The translations under genes were made by a program, and so were the position numbers. A stretch of DNA of 64,000 nt from Pilatotrama ljubarskyi (Eukaryota; Basidiomycota; Agaricomycetes; Polyporales; Polyporaceae): assembly GCA_022385805.1 (NCBI GenBank), contig MU277682.1, positions 367,049 to 431,048 on the forward strand. The letters run 5' to 3'. The notes beneath the pieces are model-generated. The model was not told the origin of the DNA and searched no databases. It saw nothing but the letters and a program-made list of their open reading frames with translations. The number at the start of each line of letters is the position of its first letter. Position 1 is the first letter of the stretch. Positions 9,159 to 21,245 of the stretch are shown here, piece after piece.

Positions 9159-11956
9159 TCACGACGTCTCGATGAGCCTCCTCGCCTCTGCAGCTTTCCT
9201 CTTGAACTCCTCGATCCTCCGCTCTGCGTCCGCCTTGAACTGCGCATATTGGAGCTCGGTCTCCCGCCGAATGTACTCCTCCAGCGTCATGTTCGCCTCT
9301 TCTTCCGTAAGGCTCCTCAGCTTCTCTATCGGAACCTGGGCCAGCACAGGGTGATACGTTTGAGGTGACGATGAGGCCGCTGCGGCTGACTCGGTGTTCT
9401 GCATAACGACGTCTGCGTCTGCGTGGCTGGGGCCTTCATCAGCCGGACGCACGGGGGAGACTTGAGTGGAACGGTGAACAGCAGAGACGGGCGTTCCAGG
9501 AGGCTCTGGGTTCCGTGCAGCTCTAGCCGGACTTGGTGAGCGAGCCTCATCGAGCCGAGTAGGACTCGCTGGGGACGGTTCCTGCATAGGCACGTCTTCC
9601 GGCTCTCGTCGACGAGAGGCTGCCTTGGAGGGGAGCACGACTTCGACCTGCAGCTTCTTGCTCGGCGGCTTACTCGGCGGCTTCTGCGTCCCGTTAACCG
9701 TCGACGTCTGCGCTACCACCTCGGTTTTACTGCTTGTCTCCTGCGAATCCGCCTCCTCTCCGTCCGAGTCGATCTCGATGATCTTGAGGGAGTCTTTGTT
9801 CACGGAGATGCTGGGGACTCGCCCCAGAGGTCTAGTAGAAGACGCCCGAGAGGACGGCGCAGAGCTTCCGCGTGCGACGCCGTTCAGCGCCGGGCTGGGT
9901 CGCTTGGTAGCGTCACCCTCGCCCATCTGTGGCGTCGAACGAGACGCCGTCCGCTGCAGCCGAGCCTCAGTCACGTTCGCGGTGGCTTTGCACAGCTGGC
10001 TCTGTGATGGCGGGGCGGCTGCGGGAGGCACCTCTGAGTCGACGTCCATTTGGTCCGGATCAGGGGGAGCCTCCGCGGTCGCATAGCCTGCATCGTCCGA
10101 CAGCGAAGGAGTACGTCTCGACGGAGCGGCCTTGGGCGCACGAGAGGAGGTACTGCGGCGGCTCTGTGCGCGCTCGCGTGTAAGCTGCGGCTCTTGGTGG
10201 ACGGGAGGAACGTCCTCCTCTGGCTCCTCCGGCTCTGGCTTGACCTTTGAGCGCGATCCAGCAGATGCCTTGCCCTTGGTCTTCGGTGGGGGCGGCACAT
10301 CCTCTTCCTCATCCTCCTCTGCAGCTGTAGGTGCAGCTTTCTGCTTACCCTTCCTCTTCGGTGCGGGAGTGGGGACCTGCTCGTCCTCTTCTTCCTGCGT
10401 GACCTTCGCCTTAGACCCCGTCTTGGTCCTTGTATGCGTCGTCTTCGATGCCGGCGCTGGCACTTCCGTCTCTGACTCGAGATTGGCTTTCGATCTCGTC
10501 CGCGTGTGAGCCTTCTTCGGTGGAGGCGGTGGAGCAGGGTCCAAATCCGTCTCGACTGCAGCCTCAGGCTCCTCCGTGTCTACTACCTTCTTGCCCTTCG
10601 CCTTCGACGCCGGCTTGCTTGCCGCAGCTGCATTCTTCGGCGGTCGTCCCCGCTTCCGCTTTTCCTCCTTCACGGGCTCCTGCGCCTCCTCCGGCTCCTG
10701 CATATCCACATCCTCACCAGGTTGCGTACTCCGCGGCGCCTCCTCTTCACCCTCCTCCTCCGCAATCGCGGAAACGCGGGCCTTCGCTCGACCGCCGGTC
10801 TTGCGCTTAGACTTCGATACCCGTTTGCCCGTCTCGTTCCCGCTCCCCCCGTCCGTCTCGTCAACGTCGGAGCTCGCCGTGTTTCTGCTCCCGGGGGTCT
10901 TGCCATTCGTACTAGTTCCACGCGTCGAGCGACGCGATGCGGGCGTCTTTGCTGGGGCAGATGATGCTCGCGAGGAGCGCGACTTGCTCGCACGGGGTCC
11001 CTTGGACGGTATAGTCCCAGAGGAAGGCGCGCCTGCGAGTTCGTCGTCTGATCCTTCTTCTGCTGTCTCGGCGTCCGTATGGTTGATCGTCTGCGAGGCC
11101 GAACGCGAGGGTGGCTTAGAGGCGGCTTTCGACGATGGCCGCTTCGAGGTGGATTTGCTGAGGGAAGCAGCAGCATATGCCTTGAGGAATGCGCATCTTG
11201 TGTTGTACTTCTTGTCCCTCTTGAGATGTTCCTCACTGGAGGAGAGTTGTAGCTGCCACATTATGTTGTCGAACAGTTGGAGACTCACTAAGGGTCATCT
11301 TCGTCGTCCCAGCCGCCTAAGGAGAGATTGCAGTACAAGCAGATTGCAGTGTCGTCGCCGGGCTCAGATGCATTGGATACGAAGCCTGCCTTTGCAAGCT
11401 GGATTGCAGGCATAAATTTGAGCTCTCTACACAAGTGTTTGCCAACTCACCGCTTTAGAGCTTGCACCGTGGCCTTTCACGCTGTCATGGGGCCATTCGG
11501 TCCTCACGAATGTGTCTAATCGAGCCTTTTCCATCGATTTGCTCGTCGGATGACGCGTAGGATCAGAGAAGTCGTAGCTAGCAATACATTCGGACACCAT
11601 TCACAACACCAATGAGAGCATGACGCGTACCTTCCGTCGGCGCGAGGTTTCTGACACCGGACGACCGCCCAGGCGCACACGTCGCTGCATTTGGCGTAGT
11701 GGATCTCGAAGGGATCGTCCTCGGGCTCCCACCCGCATAGGTTCTTCCTGCACATAAAACAGGTGACGTTGTCGGGCTCGTTAGGACCTGGGTTGTAGTA
11801 GAAACCGGCTTCGGCGAGGCTGTTCGGAGTGGCTTTCCATGTCGGAGGGTGAGGCCACTTTGAGGAGGACGCGGACGCCTGTTTGCTGGAGGACGCCTTT
11901 GTGCGCTTGGACTTCTGCAGCTGAAACGAGTCTAGACGAGCTTGCAGGAATTCCAT
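9159..11956 (-). CDS. BIR1: Bir1/survivin-family inhibitor-of-apoptosis repeat protein (chromosomal passenger subunit)
   Basis: Predicted model complement(join(9159..11235, 11289..11422, 11451..11577, 11631..11956)), 887 residues. Two BIR zinc domains open the protein. BIR1 has LAEAGFYYNPG, then CFMC, GWEPEDDPFEIH and a Cys-rich end. BIR2 has RTEWPHDSVKG, LAKAGFVSN, CLYC and GGWDDEDDPYEEH. Two tandem BIRs followed by a long tail is the fungal Bir1 layout; Bir1 binds INCENP and directs Aurora B to centromeres and spindle. The tail of about 690 residues is Ser/Pro/Lys/Glu-rich, carries an AT-hook-like KRKRGRPPK, and ends in a charged coiled-coil-like helix (EEYIRRETELQYAQF onward). Alternative start 12031 would add 25 residues. 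Transcribed divergently from WAPL. Confidence 0.88.
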
Positions 11957-12264
11957 GCTGGTTGCTGGCGGCGGGGGCGGGGACGACGGGAGAGAAGGAG
12001 AGAGCACGTTCAACGGCAAGCGCCCGTCCATGCCGTGTCGCGCTCGTGACGCACCCTGTCACGGGTGACAGACTGTGACCGACGCGACTAATGAGCAGCG
12101 CAAACGCCCGTGGCCGAGTCGCGATGGTCGGTGGCCCTGTTGCTGCAGCTCTCTCCTCCGCCTCCACTTGCTCTGGTCCGGCTGAAGCTGAGCTCTGCGG
12201 CACACTACTACACAACTCTGCGTGCTCCAGCTTCTACTGTCCCCGGCCTGCTTTCTACGCCACC
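11957..12264. promoter_or_regulatory. Shared bidirectional promoter of BIR1 and WAPL
   Basis: Only 308 bp separate the two predicted ATGs, which point away from each other. Both promoters and both 5' UTRs must fit here. The stretch near 12060-12080 has short near-palindromic text (cctgtcacgggtgacag) that could bind a dimeric factor. An in-frame extension of either gene into this region is possible, which would shorten the spacer. Confidence 0.5.
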
Positions 12265-15200
12265 ATGCAGCGGACTTACAGCCGTAAGAGAAATCAGCGT
12301 CGGTCATTTCCGACGGAGAGCGTCGAGGAGGAAGAGCAGCCTTCTCCTCAGTCCACGCCGGTGCGGCCTCGAAAGCGCCAGAAGATTGAGGTTGAGGTCG
12401 TGATACCCTCTCCTCCAAAGGCTGCGCCTTCTCCGAGTCCGGCAAAGTCAGTTCGGAATGGCAACAGTATGTCTGTTCATGTTTTCGACCAGATTGCTTC
12501 TCATTCAACGCGTCTAGCAAACGACACAGTCACTGCACACACCCCTTCTACATCTACACCTTCCACCCGTGCAAGTACGCCTCCCCTGAGGTCTATCCTA
12601 GGCACGGTTACTCCTCCCCGGAAGCAGCTCGTCCGCTCGGCCACAATCGCCGAAGGGAGTCCGCATTCATCGTCACGCAAAGGCGCAAAGGACCTCTCCG
12701 ACATCTTCTCCTTCGCAGCCGACACGGCGGATGCTGGGCCCTCTCGTGTTCCTGCCAAAGCGCAGACTGGTGTCGCCCGCCGCATGCTTGCCCGTGCTCG
12801 GACAGAAGGCAGTATCATCAGCATCAGCAGCACAAGCGAGCAGGGTTCTGCGAGCGCGGATGTATCCTCCGTCCACGCCACACCCCAGAAGCTACGAACG
12901 TTTCACTCGGATAGTCTACTGGGCTCACCATCCGGCCGACCTACCACTCCTTCTCCGTCCAGAGCGCGACCTGCAGACGACATCTCGTCCCCGCCTGTAC
13001 GTCCGAACCTCGTCAACAGCAACGTCCGGACGTACGCTGGCAAGTCGCGTTCATTCCTGGTTGCTCTCCCCCAGTCTCAAGCAGGCACCCTTGGGCTCGA
13101 GTCGCACTCCCAGGGCCTCATAGACGACATGGGAGCGATGTACGGAGAGAGCCAGGAGGACGACTTCGAGATGCGGGAGTCGTATACTGAGCTCAGGGAG
13201 AGGTGGGGTGTGGACGCGTCCGAGGACGACCCTAGACCCCTCACTCCTGTAGCTTCTCCCTCGCCTAAAGGGAAAGGGAAGAAGAGGAAGGGCCTCAAGG
13301 AGGAACCGCCTGTGAAGGTTCTACCTTACGGGATGATGAACGATCTGAAGAGCATTACAGAGCTCAGGAGCAAGGGGGAGAGCAGGAGGTTCCTCGACGA
13401 AGTAGGCTATCTGTTCGAGGGGCTGGATGCTAAGGGCGCCCTTGGAGTTCGAAGAGGGAGGTGAGCGATCACCTGCATCTGCGGAGCTGTGAAGAGTGGT
13501 GCTGATGAGAACTCGTAGTGCTCTGGAGATCGTCACGAAGCTATGCGACGTCGACTTTGCTCGTCGAGCGAAAGCGGCAGACTTCCTGGGCCGGGCTTGG
13601 GAGGTGCTCCGAGACGCCGGTGCTGGAGAAGGGGACAAGGCAAGGCTCACGCAGGTGTCGCATCAAGGCATCAATGAACTTACCACATGGACAGATACTG
13701 GACTCTATTTTGGTGTTCTACGCTGCGTTGGTCGCACGGGACCCCACGGATCTCCTCGACTTGGCCTCTAAGTCTGACTTTGCTTCGACCCTCCATCGCA
13801 TCCTCACCTCCCTCGAGCGTTCAAACGACCCACTCTGGCTCATCTCAAGCAATGCCGGCAGCGCTGAGCTGAAAGCAGCTGGGATTTCCAAAGCGGAGGT
13901 CACACTGGTGAGTAGGCCCTATGTACCACGTGCTCCAGGCGTTTACCTGGAGCCAGCTAGGTAACCTCCATCGGCTCATACGGAAGAAGTCCGGTCTGTT
14001 TGAAGATGTTGACCTCGTACGTGTCCCAGCAGCGAATTTTGCGTAGCTTTTTGCCTTACTTTCGATGACAGGTCTCGAACCGATTGCTCATATCACAAGC
14101 ACTCGCCATTGTTTCACCTTCCGCACACACTCTATCCCACCTCCCCGCACTCCTCCACAGTCTCACCGCCGAGCTCAACCCCATACCTTTGCGCGTCGAC
14201 GCGTATATATCCGGACTATCCTTAATCCCGTCCGAAGGGCCTTCCTCTTACATGTATACCCCCTCGTTGCTTCATCTAGATAACTGCTTGCGACTGCTCG
14301 ACTCGTGTTTACTAGGGTCATGGTCTATCTCTGGAGAGGAGATGGCGGCTCAAGCGGCACGACTCGAGGAGCTTCGTGGCAGGGACTTCGCCAAGGGCCT
14401 CATAGCGCTATGTGCCTGCTGCGGTATCATCCTGATGGACAGCGATCTACAGGACCGCCGAGAAGTCGGTACGTGTTAACCTCATCCGGAGTTTTCGATG
14501 ACGTTGATAATATACAGCGAGCAAATGCATGGAGTCTGCGCTGCGCGTTCTCATCAACCTCACTCACGATGACCGCTCGTGGTGCGAGGCCGTGCTCGAC
14601 GATCCGCTGTCGATGCCCGCCATCATGCATCTCATTGTCCTTGCCCAACGCCAACGCCGATTACTGGAAAAACAGCTGGAGGCGGAAGAGGCGAAGGACG
14701 AAGACAACGACGATGCTGCGCGGTGTCTAGACCGCATGTGTCTCGCACTCGGGCTGCTAACGAACCTCGTGCAAGCCACGCCCGATGCTAAAGCGAGCAT
14801 GAATGATACTCGTGAGTCCTGGGCGACCTTCTTAGTTGGTTGGCTCTGCACTGACAGTCTTGCTTAGTGCTCGACTTTGATTGTCCCTATAAGCGAGCAT
14901 GCATCCGCGGGTGTCGTTGTCCAGGCCGCACGAGCGCCCTCGCGTGCCTCGCGCAAGTCTACGCTCAACACCTCTCATCATCCAACGAGCTTGATGTCGT
15001 CGTCCGCGGACACATGGCGGTGCTTTTCGGCCTCCTCATGGACCGCTCGCCGTCAAACCAGAGTACACTCCTGGACGCTCTCCCCGGAGCGTCCGATCGT
15101 GAGAAGCTGGGGGCGTTGCTCCAGCACGCTCAGGACTTCACGCTGTTCTATGTTGCGCTTTCACGGAAGATGGCACAGGCGCGGAGTCGTAGTCGGGATG

Positions 15201-15349
15201 AGGATGAGGAACCCATCGAGATGGGCGACGAGGACTCCCGATACTCTTCGGCCACTCGGACGGCCAGGGCGCTGAGGGATTCGAAGGGCGAGGCGGTTGC
15301 AAAGGGTGTCATTGCGTTCTTGAAACGGTTGAGAGACCAGAGCGCATGA
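12265..15349 (+). CDS. WAPL/Rad61-type cohesin release factor
   Basis: Predicted model join(12265..13460, 13519..13639, 13695..13907, 13957..14016, 14072..14468, 14518..14811, 14868..15349), 920 residues. WAPL opens the cohesin ring together with Pds5. Seen here: N-terminal MQRTYSRKRNQRR, a Ser/Pro-rich low-complexity part, a second RTYAGKSRSFL near residue 256, then the helical WAPL domain beginning MNDLKSITELRSKGESRRFL and continuing to the C-terminus, with FLGRAWEVLRDAG, DFAKGLIALCACCGIILM and SALRVLINLTHDD. The second intron (13640-13694) starts with GC, giving a GC-AG intron with consensus GCAAGG. The Cys-rich CIRGCRCPGRTSALACL follows directly after intron 6 and was kept in frame. Start 12265 preferred over 12091 because homologues begin near RTY. 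Head-to-head with BIR1. Confidence 0.85.
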
Positions 15350-15711
15350 CACTCCGGTCCTTCGATTTTGCTGTACATGAGCATTTGTAGCTTTGATCGT
15401 AGCATGACCTATACTGTCCATGCATCTGCTTCTCTGCTCTGCGCCGCCGCCGCGTCTACAGGCACTGAGGCAGATTGCAACCGCAGCAGTGGTCTAGACC
15501 AAAGCACCGCGTTCCTGACATAAGCAGCCCTCATGTGATCGCGTCGCGACGCGGTTCAGGTGGCACGGCAATTCGCGGAATCAACTCCAACCTTTCACGT
15601 TTCTGTCACAACTGGTCACTGCCTGTTTCGTTTCTCTTTCTCCTCCCTCTTCCTCCTCCTTTCCCGGCAACCACGACATCAACCACGACGACGACAACGA
15701 AGCTCGACACG
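15350..15711. other. Intergenic, upstream of RING/RRM gene
   Basis: About 360 bp: 3' UTR of WAPL and promoter of the next gene, both plus strand. A long C/T-rich tract (about 15630-15700) precedes the ATG, a usual fungal leader feature. No other element seen. Confidence 0.4.
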
Positions 15712-18419
15712 ATGGCTAAGCAGTCTTTGATACCCGCCTCCGCGCCGACTTCCCCCGCCGTCCACCGCAGCAAGCAAAACCACAACCCGTCCACCCCGCA
15801 ACGGCCTCTCCATCATTCCGCCAGTGCACGGCACTATACCTCTCCTTTCACCCCCGCGACCACGTTCTCGACACCGTACACCCCGCTCAGCCTCCGATCG
15901 TTCTCATCGACAGCGTCGAGTCTTGCGACACCCGGGTCCGCTGCGCCTGTTGGTAGGCGCCGCGGTCTCAGCCTGTCGCTCTCGTCCCCGGAGGTACCCA
16001 CCCAGAACAACCCCAACCGCAGCCTCGCCGACATTGCGCAGAACTGGCGCACGAGGGCGAACGAAAACGGCATCAAGGTATCTCCCAGCGATGGCTCGAA
16101 GTTCCAATGTGGGTATATGCGCCTTGTTCCGCTGTTGGTCCTGCTGCGGCCGACTATATGCGCCCCCATGCCACATTTACTGACACTCGGACACCCTTTT
16201 AGTTGACGACAGCAGCTTATGCGATCTCAGCACGTCCTCTATAGATGAATGTATGCCCCCAGTTTCAGTCTGAGGCATTATAGCGTCTGACCACGTCTCC
16301 AGCGCTACTTCCGGCACCGTTCATGTCCAACCAGCGTCGCGCCCGCGCGCTGTCGCAAGCATATCCCCTCGTTCCTGTTGCAGAAAATGCGTTGGCTACT
16401 CCGAATCGCTCTCTTCCGTCTATGGGCATTATGAACACTCCTCCGCCTCAACCTGGATACCGGCTCCGTGGAAGCGTCACCGACCCCGCGCATACGCGCC
16501 GTCGTCCCACATTCGAACAGGTGGGTATCTAGCATTGCATCGAACCGCCAATGACGCCCTCATCATGCGCTGTAGACCTCTGAGTTGTACGATATAGATG
16601 AGGATGACTACGCAGTCTACTCTGAAGCCTTCAACCCTCCTGCGCATTCCCAGACCCTTCCCCTTACATTCCATGATCCGTTTAATAATTCCAACCTTTC
16701 CATTTCCGCCATCGCCAACATGTCGGAACCAGTGCAACTCTACGAGACGCCTCAATACTTCCCTCCTCCCCCTCGTAAGGCACCCGCCAGTCCTACCAAT
16801 TGTTCTGTTTGCGGTCTGGCGAAGGGATCCCTGGCAATCCTCAAACCATGCTCTCATCCCCTCTGCTCTGCATGCCTCACCAGCGCGTTGAACATCGTGG
16901 GTGAAAAGGACATGGAGTGTGCCATGTGCCATTTGAAGGTGGACGACTTCACGCTCAGCAAGACCTCATTCGATGTCAACTCGTCCATGAACTCCGAGTC
17001 TAGGCTGCATCGCATCATCGAGGAGTGTAGTGAGATTGAAGACTTCGACAGTGGGATCGGCCTGCTGCCGAGCGCGTTCGGCGGGAGAAAGGAAGACATA
17101 GGCCTTTTCGAGGATGACCCGGAGTTCATGGATCGCGCGCAAGGAGCATCCACTCCTGTCGGTGGCATGCATGCCGCTCGCGCGAACTCCGAGCGTGTTG
17201 TATTGCGTATCGATAATGTTCCTTGGGTACGTCTCATCCGGTTCTGAGATGTTCGCATCTGACTTATGCGATCACTTAGGACATCACACCTCCTGCTATT
17301 GCAAGATGGCTGAAGTACCCCGTGGACCGCGTACACGTGCTCCTGGACCGGAAGGGGAAGACCATGAGCCATGCTTTCGTCGAGATGGTGGATGAGGAAG
17401 CTGCGAAGGCCGCCCTTCGGTCCTCTCAAAACTCTGTTCTCGGCAAAGGCAAGCGGGCGCGCGGTGTTACCGTTACCCGCAGCAGCCAGGAGGAGCTCAT
17501 GCGAGCCGTAGGTGTCTCTGCAAAGCGTGCCTTCGCGTTTATTCACGTTTTCGTCTTCTAGTTGTTCCCTTCGTGGCAGGGCAATTTCGAGGGATCGCGC
17601 CCCTCTCTTGCGGGCCTCAGTAATGAGATGGTGATCTCAACGCTCCAGCGTGGTCTCATCTCTGAAGCTGAGTTGAACTCGCTTCTGCACCTCATCAAGT
17701 CGCCGGATGTAAGCGTCCGCGCCGACCCTGTTTGCGTACTGTTGCTTACCCGAATTCCTGCAGAGCCACTTCCTCAAGGTCCCGTCGCTCCCGTTCTATT
17801 CATTGATCAGCATCCTGTCAAAGTTCCCCGCGGACGATGACAGTCGGGTGTTCTGGTCTGGCAACCTACGAGATTCCCTATATGGTGAGTAATGGTATAG
17901 TTATGGCTGCCCTAGCTATCTTCATGCTCATGAGTACCCCTCCCAGAAATCACGCATAGTAGGTCGAACCACCCCGCCTTGTCTTCGCGCTTGCTGATTG
18001 TCTCGATGTAGCTGCTGTCCAGATTCTCATGGGCCGTATTGAGGAGAACCCTCTCTCTGACTGGGCCAGCTTGTTAACGCAGATCGTTCGCGCGGCATTG
18101 GACTGCCAAGGTGAGCTTCTAGATATCGCTCACCAAGCGCGCTGCTGATGGCCTTGCAGCGTTCACTCCTGAGCAAATGGCGAAGCTATCTGACATCCTC
18201 GAGGCTGCTCTGCCCCGGTCGACCTCTTCTCCTCCTCCGAGTCACTCCCCAAGATCTAGGAGCTCGGCCTCTAGCAGCAGGCAATCGAGCTACAGCGCAC
18301 GCGCGGTTCATCCTTCGGGCGGCTTGCAGATGGATGCTGTCGGCAACCTCGCAAAAGAGTTTGGCGTGGATCCCCTCGTCGTTGAAGCCTTGGCCCAACG
18401 CCTTGCAGCTATCCATTAA
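15712..18419 (+). CDS. RING-finger protein with RRM-like domain
   Basis: Predicted model join(15712..16108, 16203..16250, 16303..16520, 16576..17226, 17280..17507, 17562..17708, 17764..17884, 17947..17958, 18012..18110, 18160..18419), 726 residues (722 without the 12-nt exon). Near residue 297 lies a C3HC4 RING: CSVC, then PCSHPLCSAC and CAMC, spacing typical of E3 ligases. A second domain spans the intron after NVPW: RIDNVPW, DITPPAIARWL, RVHVLLDRKGKTMSHAFVEM resembles an RRM (RNP-like VHVLLD and HAFVEM strands). The N-terminus is Ser/Thr/Pro-rich. Combined RING and RRM suggest a Not4-like or RNA-linked ubiquitin ligase, but the order and extra helical C-terminus differ from Not4, so I leave it unnamed. 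The 12-nt exon is discussed in the findings. Confidence 0.8.
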
Positions 18420-19312
18420 CGTCTACAACGAATTCCATCATCATAACCCCGCGCAAGCATCATATGGCAACCCCTACCCCACGGACTCTCAGCGCATCTC
18501 CTATGTCCATAATGTCCTTTACGACAGGTCGTCAAGCTCGGACTCATCTTCTCAAAGTCTTCCTTCCTCCACTGGTCGTCGCTATGTTGATCGTAACGCG
18601 CATTCTCTACAAATCGTCTGCATTGACTTGTTATTAGCTATGTGTCGCATCGCATGTCGTATCCTCGGTGTTCTGCCTGTTGTCGTGTTTTGTTATTCGC
18701 AGCGTGGTTCTCGTCATCGTCATGAGCTGAATAAGCACCGTATGTGTATGTATCCCTCCTTCCGTCGCTGTATCCATTCATGGCTTCAGAATGCAAAGCG
18801 GTTTCGTCGGTGAGCGGCACGCGGCGCCTGTGTGAAGCCGCGAGGTACGTAACGTTTTTAGACCAGTCATGGGAATCTTCCTCCCGAGTCCATGGCCCGA
18901 CAACCGCGAACGCGGCAAACGTGACACTGCTTCTGCATCGCATTCCTGGTCCACGAAGAAAAGGTAGGTGTGCTGACCTCTCGCGTATATGTCCAGCCTG
19001 CTAATTCGGTCCATGCAGTACTTCTCAGGGGTTCCGTATGTTTTTCATGCTCATGAGTGCGTCATGCCGCCCAGGGGATGTCGCTGGAAGCGTACGATAC
19101 GGAGTGCCGTCTCTCGCTTTTTCTTTCTGCGCGATGCAACAGTTCCTCCCAAGTGCACACGCTAGTGTGCAACCCACTGATACCCCTCAAGATCCAGTAT
19201 AGCGGAGACACCGCGTCGGACGAGCATCGGCATGCGTTCAGGCCCGCTAATGCCCAAGGTATAAAGGACGCAGGCCGGACAGTGTGCCAGAATGTGATCA
19301 ATAGTCGCAATA
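18420..19312. other. Intergenic between RING gene and royal-jelly gene A
   Basis: About 890 bp. First half is the probable 3' UTR of the RING gene (short frames only); second half is the promoter of the MRJP-like gene A. Nothing recognisable as a gene, RNA or repeat was found. Confidence 0.4.
19260..19265 (+). promoter_or_regulatory. TATA box of royal-jelly gene A
   Basis: TATAAA 53 bp upstream of ATG 19313. The paralogue downstream has the same hexamer 46 bp before its ATG, so the core promoter was duplicated with the gene. Confidence 0.5.
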
Positions 19313-21245
19313 ATGTGTTCCATCCTCAGGTCTGTGGGTCTCCTCGCTGGTTTGGCAACCGCGGTTGTCGCGGCCCAAGGCAATCTGAGCGTATTCGATG
19401 CAAGTCCTCTCAATGCACTGGCAGTCGGCTTGCATATGGCTGACACGTATCTACCGCACAGTTTCCGGAATACCGGCCTCCTATGACGCCTCCTCCCAAC
19501 CAGACACTCGCCGACTCCGTCGCACCTCTACCGCCGAATGAGATTAGCCATGACCCCGAGTTGGCAAAGCTGCGTATTCATTTTGATACCGGCAAGTTTG
19601 GTCCCCCGGTCGAACTCGTGCACGCTTACTTCGATTTCTGGCCCACGGTAAGAGGCGATGGATTTGATACACGGTTGCCCTGTGGTTGATGTTGTATGAG
19701 TGCTAGGGCGTCGCTGTCAGCAGCGACGGGAGAATATTCACCTCATTTCCTCGCGGGAACGAGACTTTCACGCTCGCGGAGGCGAACACTGCTACTACTG
19801 AAATCCCATTCCCGGAGTGAGTCTCGCTTGTGGCTGTTATGCGTATTGTCCACAGTTCAGCATTCTGATATGTCGCCTATTTCAGCCAGGACACCAACAC
19901 ACCTCCGGCGTTCGTCAACGCGACGAACGCTGGATTCAGTATAGCGACTGAGAAATTAATCCTCGTCCAGTCGGTCGTTGTGGACGGTATGGATCGCGTA
20001 TGGGCCCTTGACGTAGGACGACCCCGCGTCAATGGGTCTACATTGCTTGCCACCACTCCCGGAGGTCCGAAGCTGATCGGGTTCCACTTGAATGGAACGA
20101 GATTCGCCACCATCACCTTTCCTTCATCTGTCGTAGCCGCCGATTCGTCCCTGAATGATGTCCGGTTTGACCTCCGCGGAGATGGGTTTGCGTACCTTCC
20201 GGACAGCTCTCCACAACGGCCCGGCCTTGTCGTCGTGAATCTGCGCACGGGCCAGTCCTGGAGGCATCTCGACAACCACCCGTCGGTGACGGTGCAGGTC
20301 GACCTAATCTCCTTCCACAACGGAGGTGAGTCACTTTGATCGGCAGGTGTTCGGTCTTTTGGATCTCATCGTCGAACAGTCCCTACCTATGTCCATCCCC
20401 CTACATCACCTTTCGCGGTGACGGCATTCAATAGGGTAGGCTCTGCATTCACATCTGTCGACGAGGAGAGCGATTGTTGAAAGGTTGTAGTTCGCAATAG
20501 ATGGCGTGGCCCTCTCACCTGGTAGGAGTGCACATCCTCCCATGCGCTTTCGTGCTGACGGGGCTCGCCTCAGATGGTGAATTCTTCTACTACGCCCCTT
20601 TGTCGGCTCGGCGGTTGTTCCGCATCCCGACGTCGTTCCTGAAGATCCAGCCGTCTGCGACGAATCCCAACGCTATCATCTTGGCCAACCAAGCGGTGCA
20701 GGATTTGGGAGACGTCGGTAGCCACTTAACTGGCTTAGAGACCGACGATCGAGGCTTCATCTACCTGCCTGCTCCAGGTGTGTGCAGGCATCTCGCCATG
20801 TACAGACACATGCCTCACCACGACTGCAGAGCACAACGCGATAAACCGCTTCAATCCGAACACAGGCATGATCGAGCCTTTCGTTCGTAACCCGTTTATC
20901 CAAGTAAGTTCTTTAGCAGCTTGATAGCCGAGTATGATTGCTTGATCCGTGACGTTCTGTAGTGGCCAGACACCCTCGCGGTTGCTTCCCTGAAATCTGG
21001 TAATTTCCTGTACTTTACGTGCAATCAGTGAGTCTGTCCGTCCCTTGGGAGAGCTATCGCACTCACACGTCTATCAATAGGCTCTGGCTGAGCCCAGACT
21101 ATCAGAATGGGTGCGTGCTCACCGTGGGGCCCGGGCCGTCACGGATGCTATGTGCTGACTGCTTCGCGGTAGGACTGACCTGCGCACGAAGCCGTATGCG
21201 ATGTTCAGAGTTCCGATTGAGGGCGGAAAGGCGAATCAAATATGA
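19313..21245 (+). CDS. Secreted major royal jelly protein/yellow-family protein (gene A)
   Basis: Predicted model join(19313..19399, 19462..19647, 19707..19816, 19886..20325, 20380..20435, 20491..20521, 20574..20777, 20830..20903, 20963..21027, 21081..21110, 21173..21245), 451 residues. Signal peptide MCSILRSVGLLAGLATAVVA. Family marks of MRJP/yellow six-bladed propellers: DRVWALDVGRPRVNG, IINDVR-type SSLNDVRFDLRGDGFAY, DSSPQRPGLVVVNLRTG, ADGIALSP-type FAIDGVALSP, LFRIPTSFLK, and the C-terminal WLSPDYQNGTDLRTKPYAMFRV. Fungal members are extracellular and of unknown activity. Intron 1 begins with GC (GCAAGT), whereas the corresponding intron in gene B begins with GT. All ten intron positions match gene B. 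Frame holds through all 11 exons. Confidence 0.86.

Noticed and set aside
9625..11415. Long plus-strand frames opposite BIR1 (for example 10576-11415)
   Set aside because: They mirror a GC-rich low-complexity tail on the minus strand and contain runs of Ser/Leu/Arg without motifs.
11516..12031. Unspliced reading of the BIR1 first exon through its intron
   Set aside because: The read-through turns Cys-rich and loses BIR text; splicing at 11631/11577 leads straight into YDFSDP and the second BIR.
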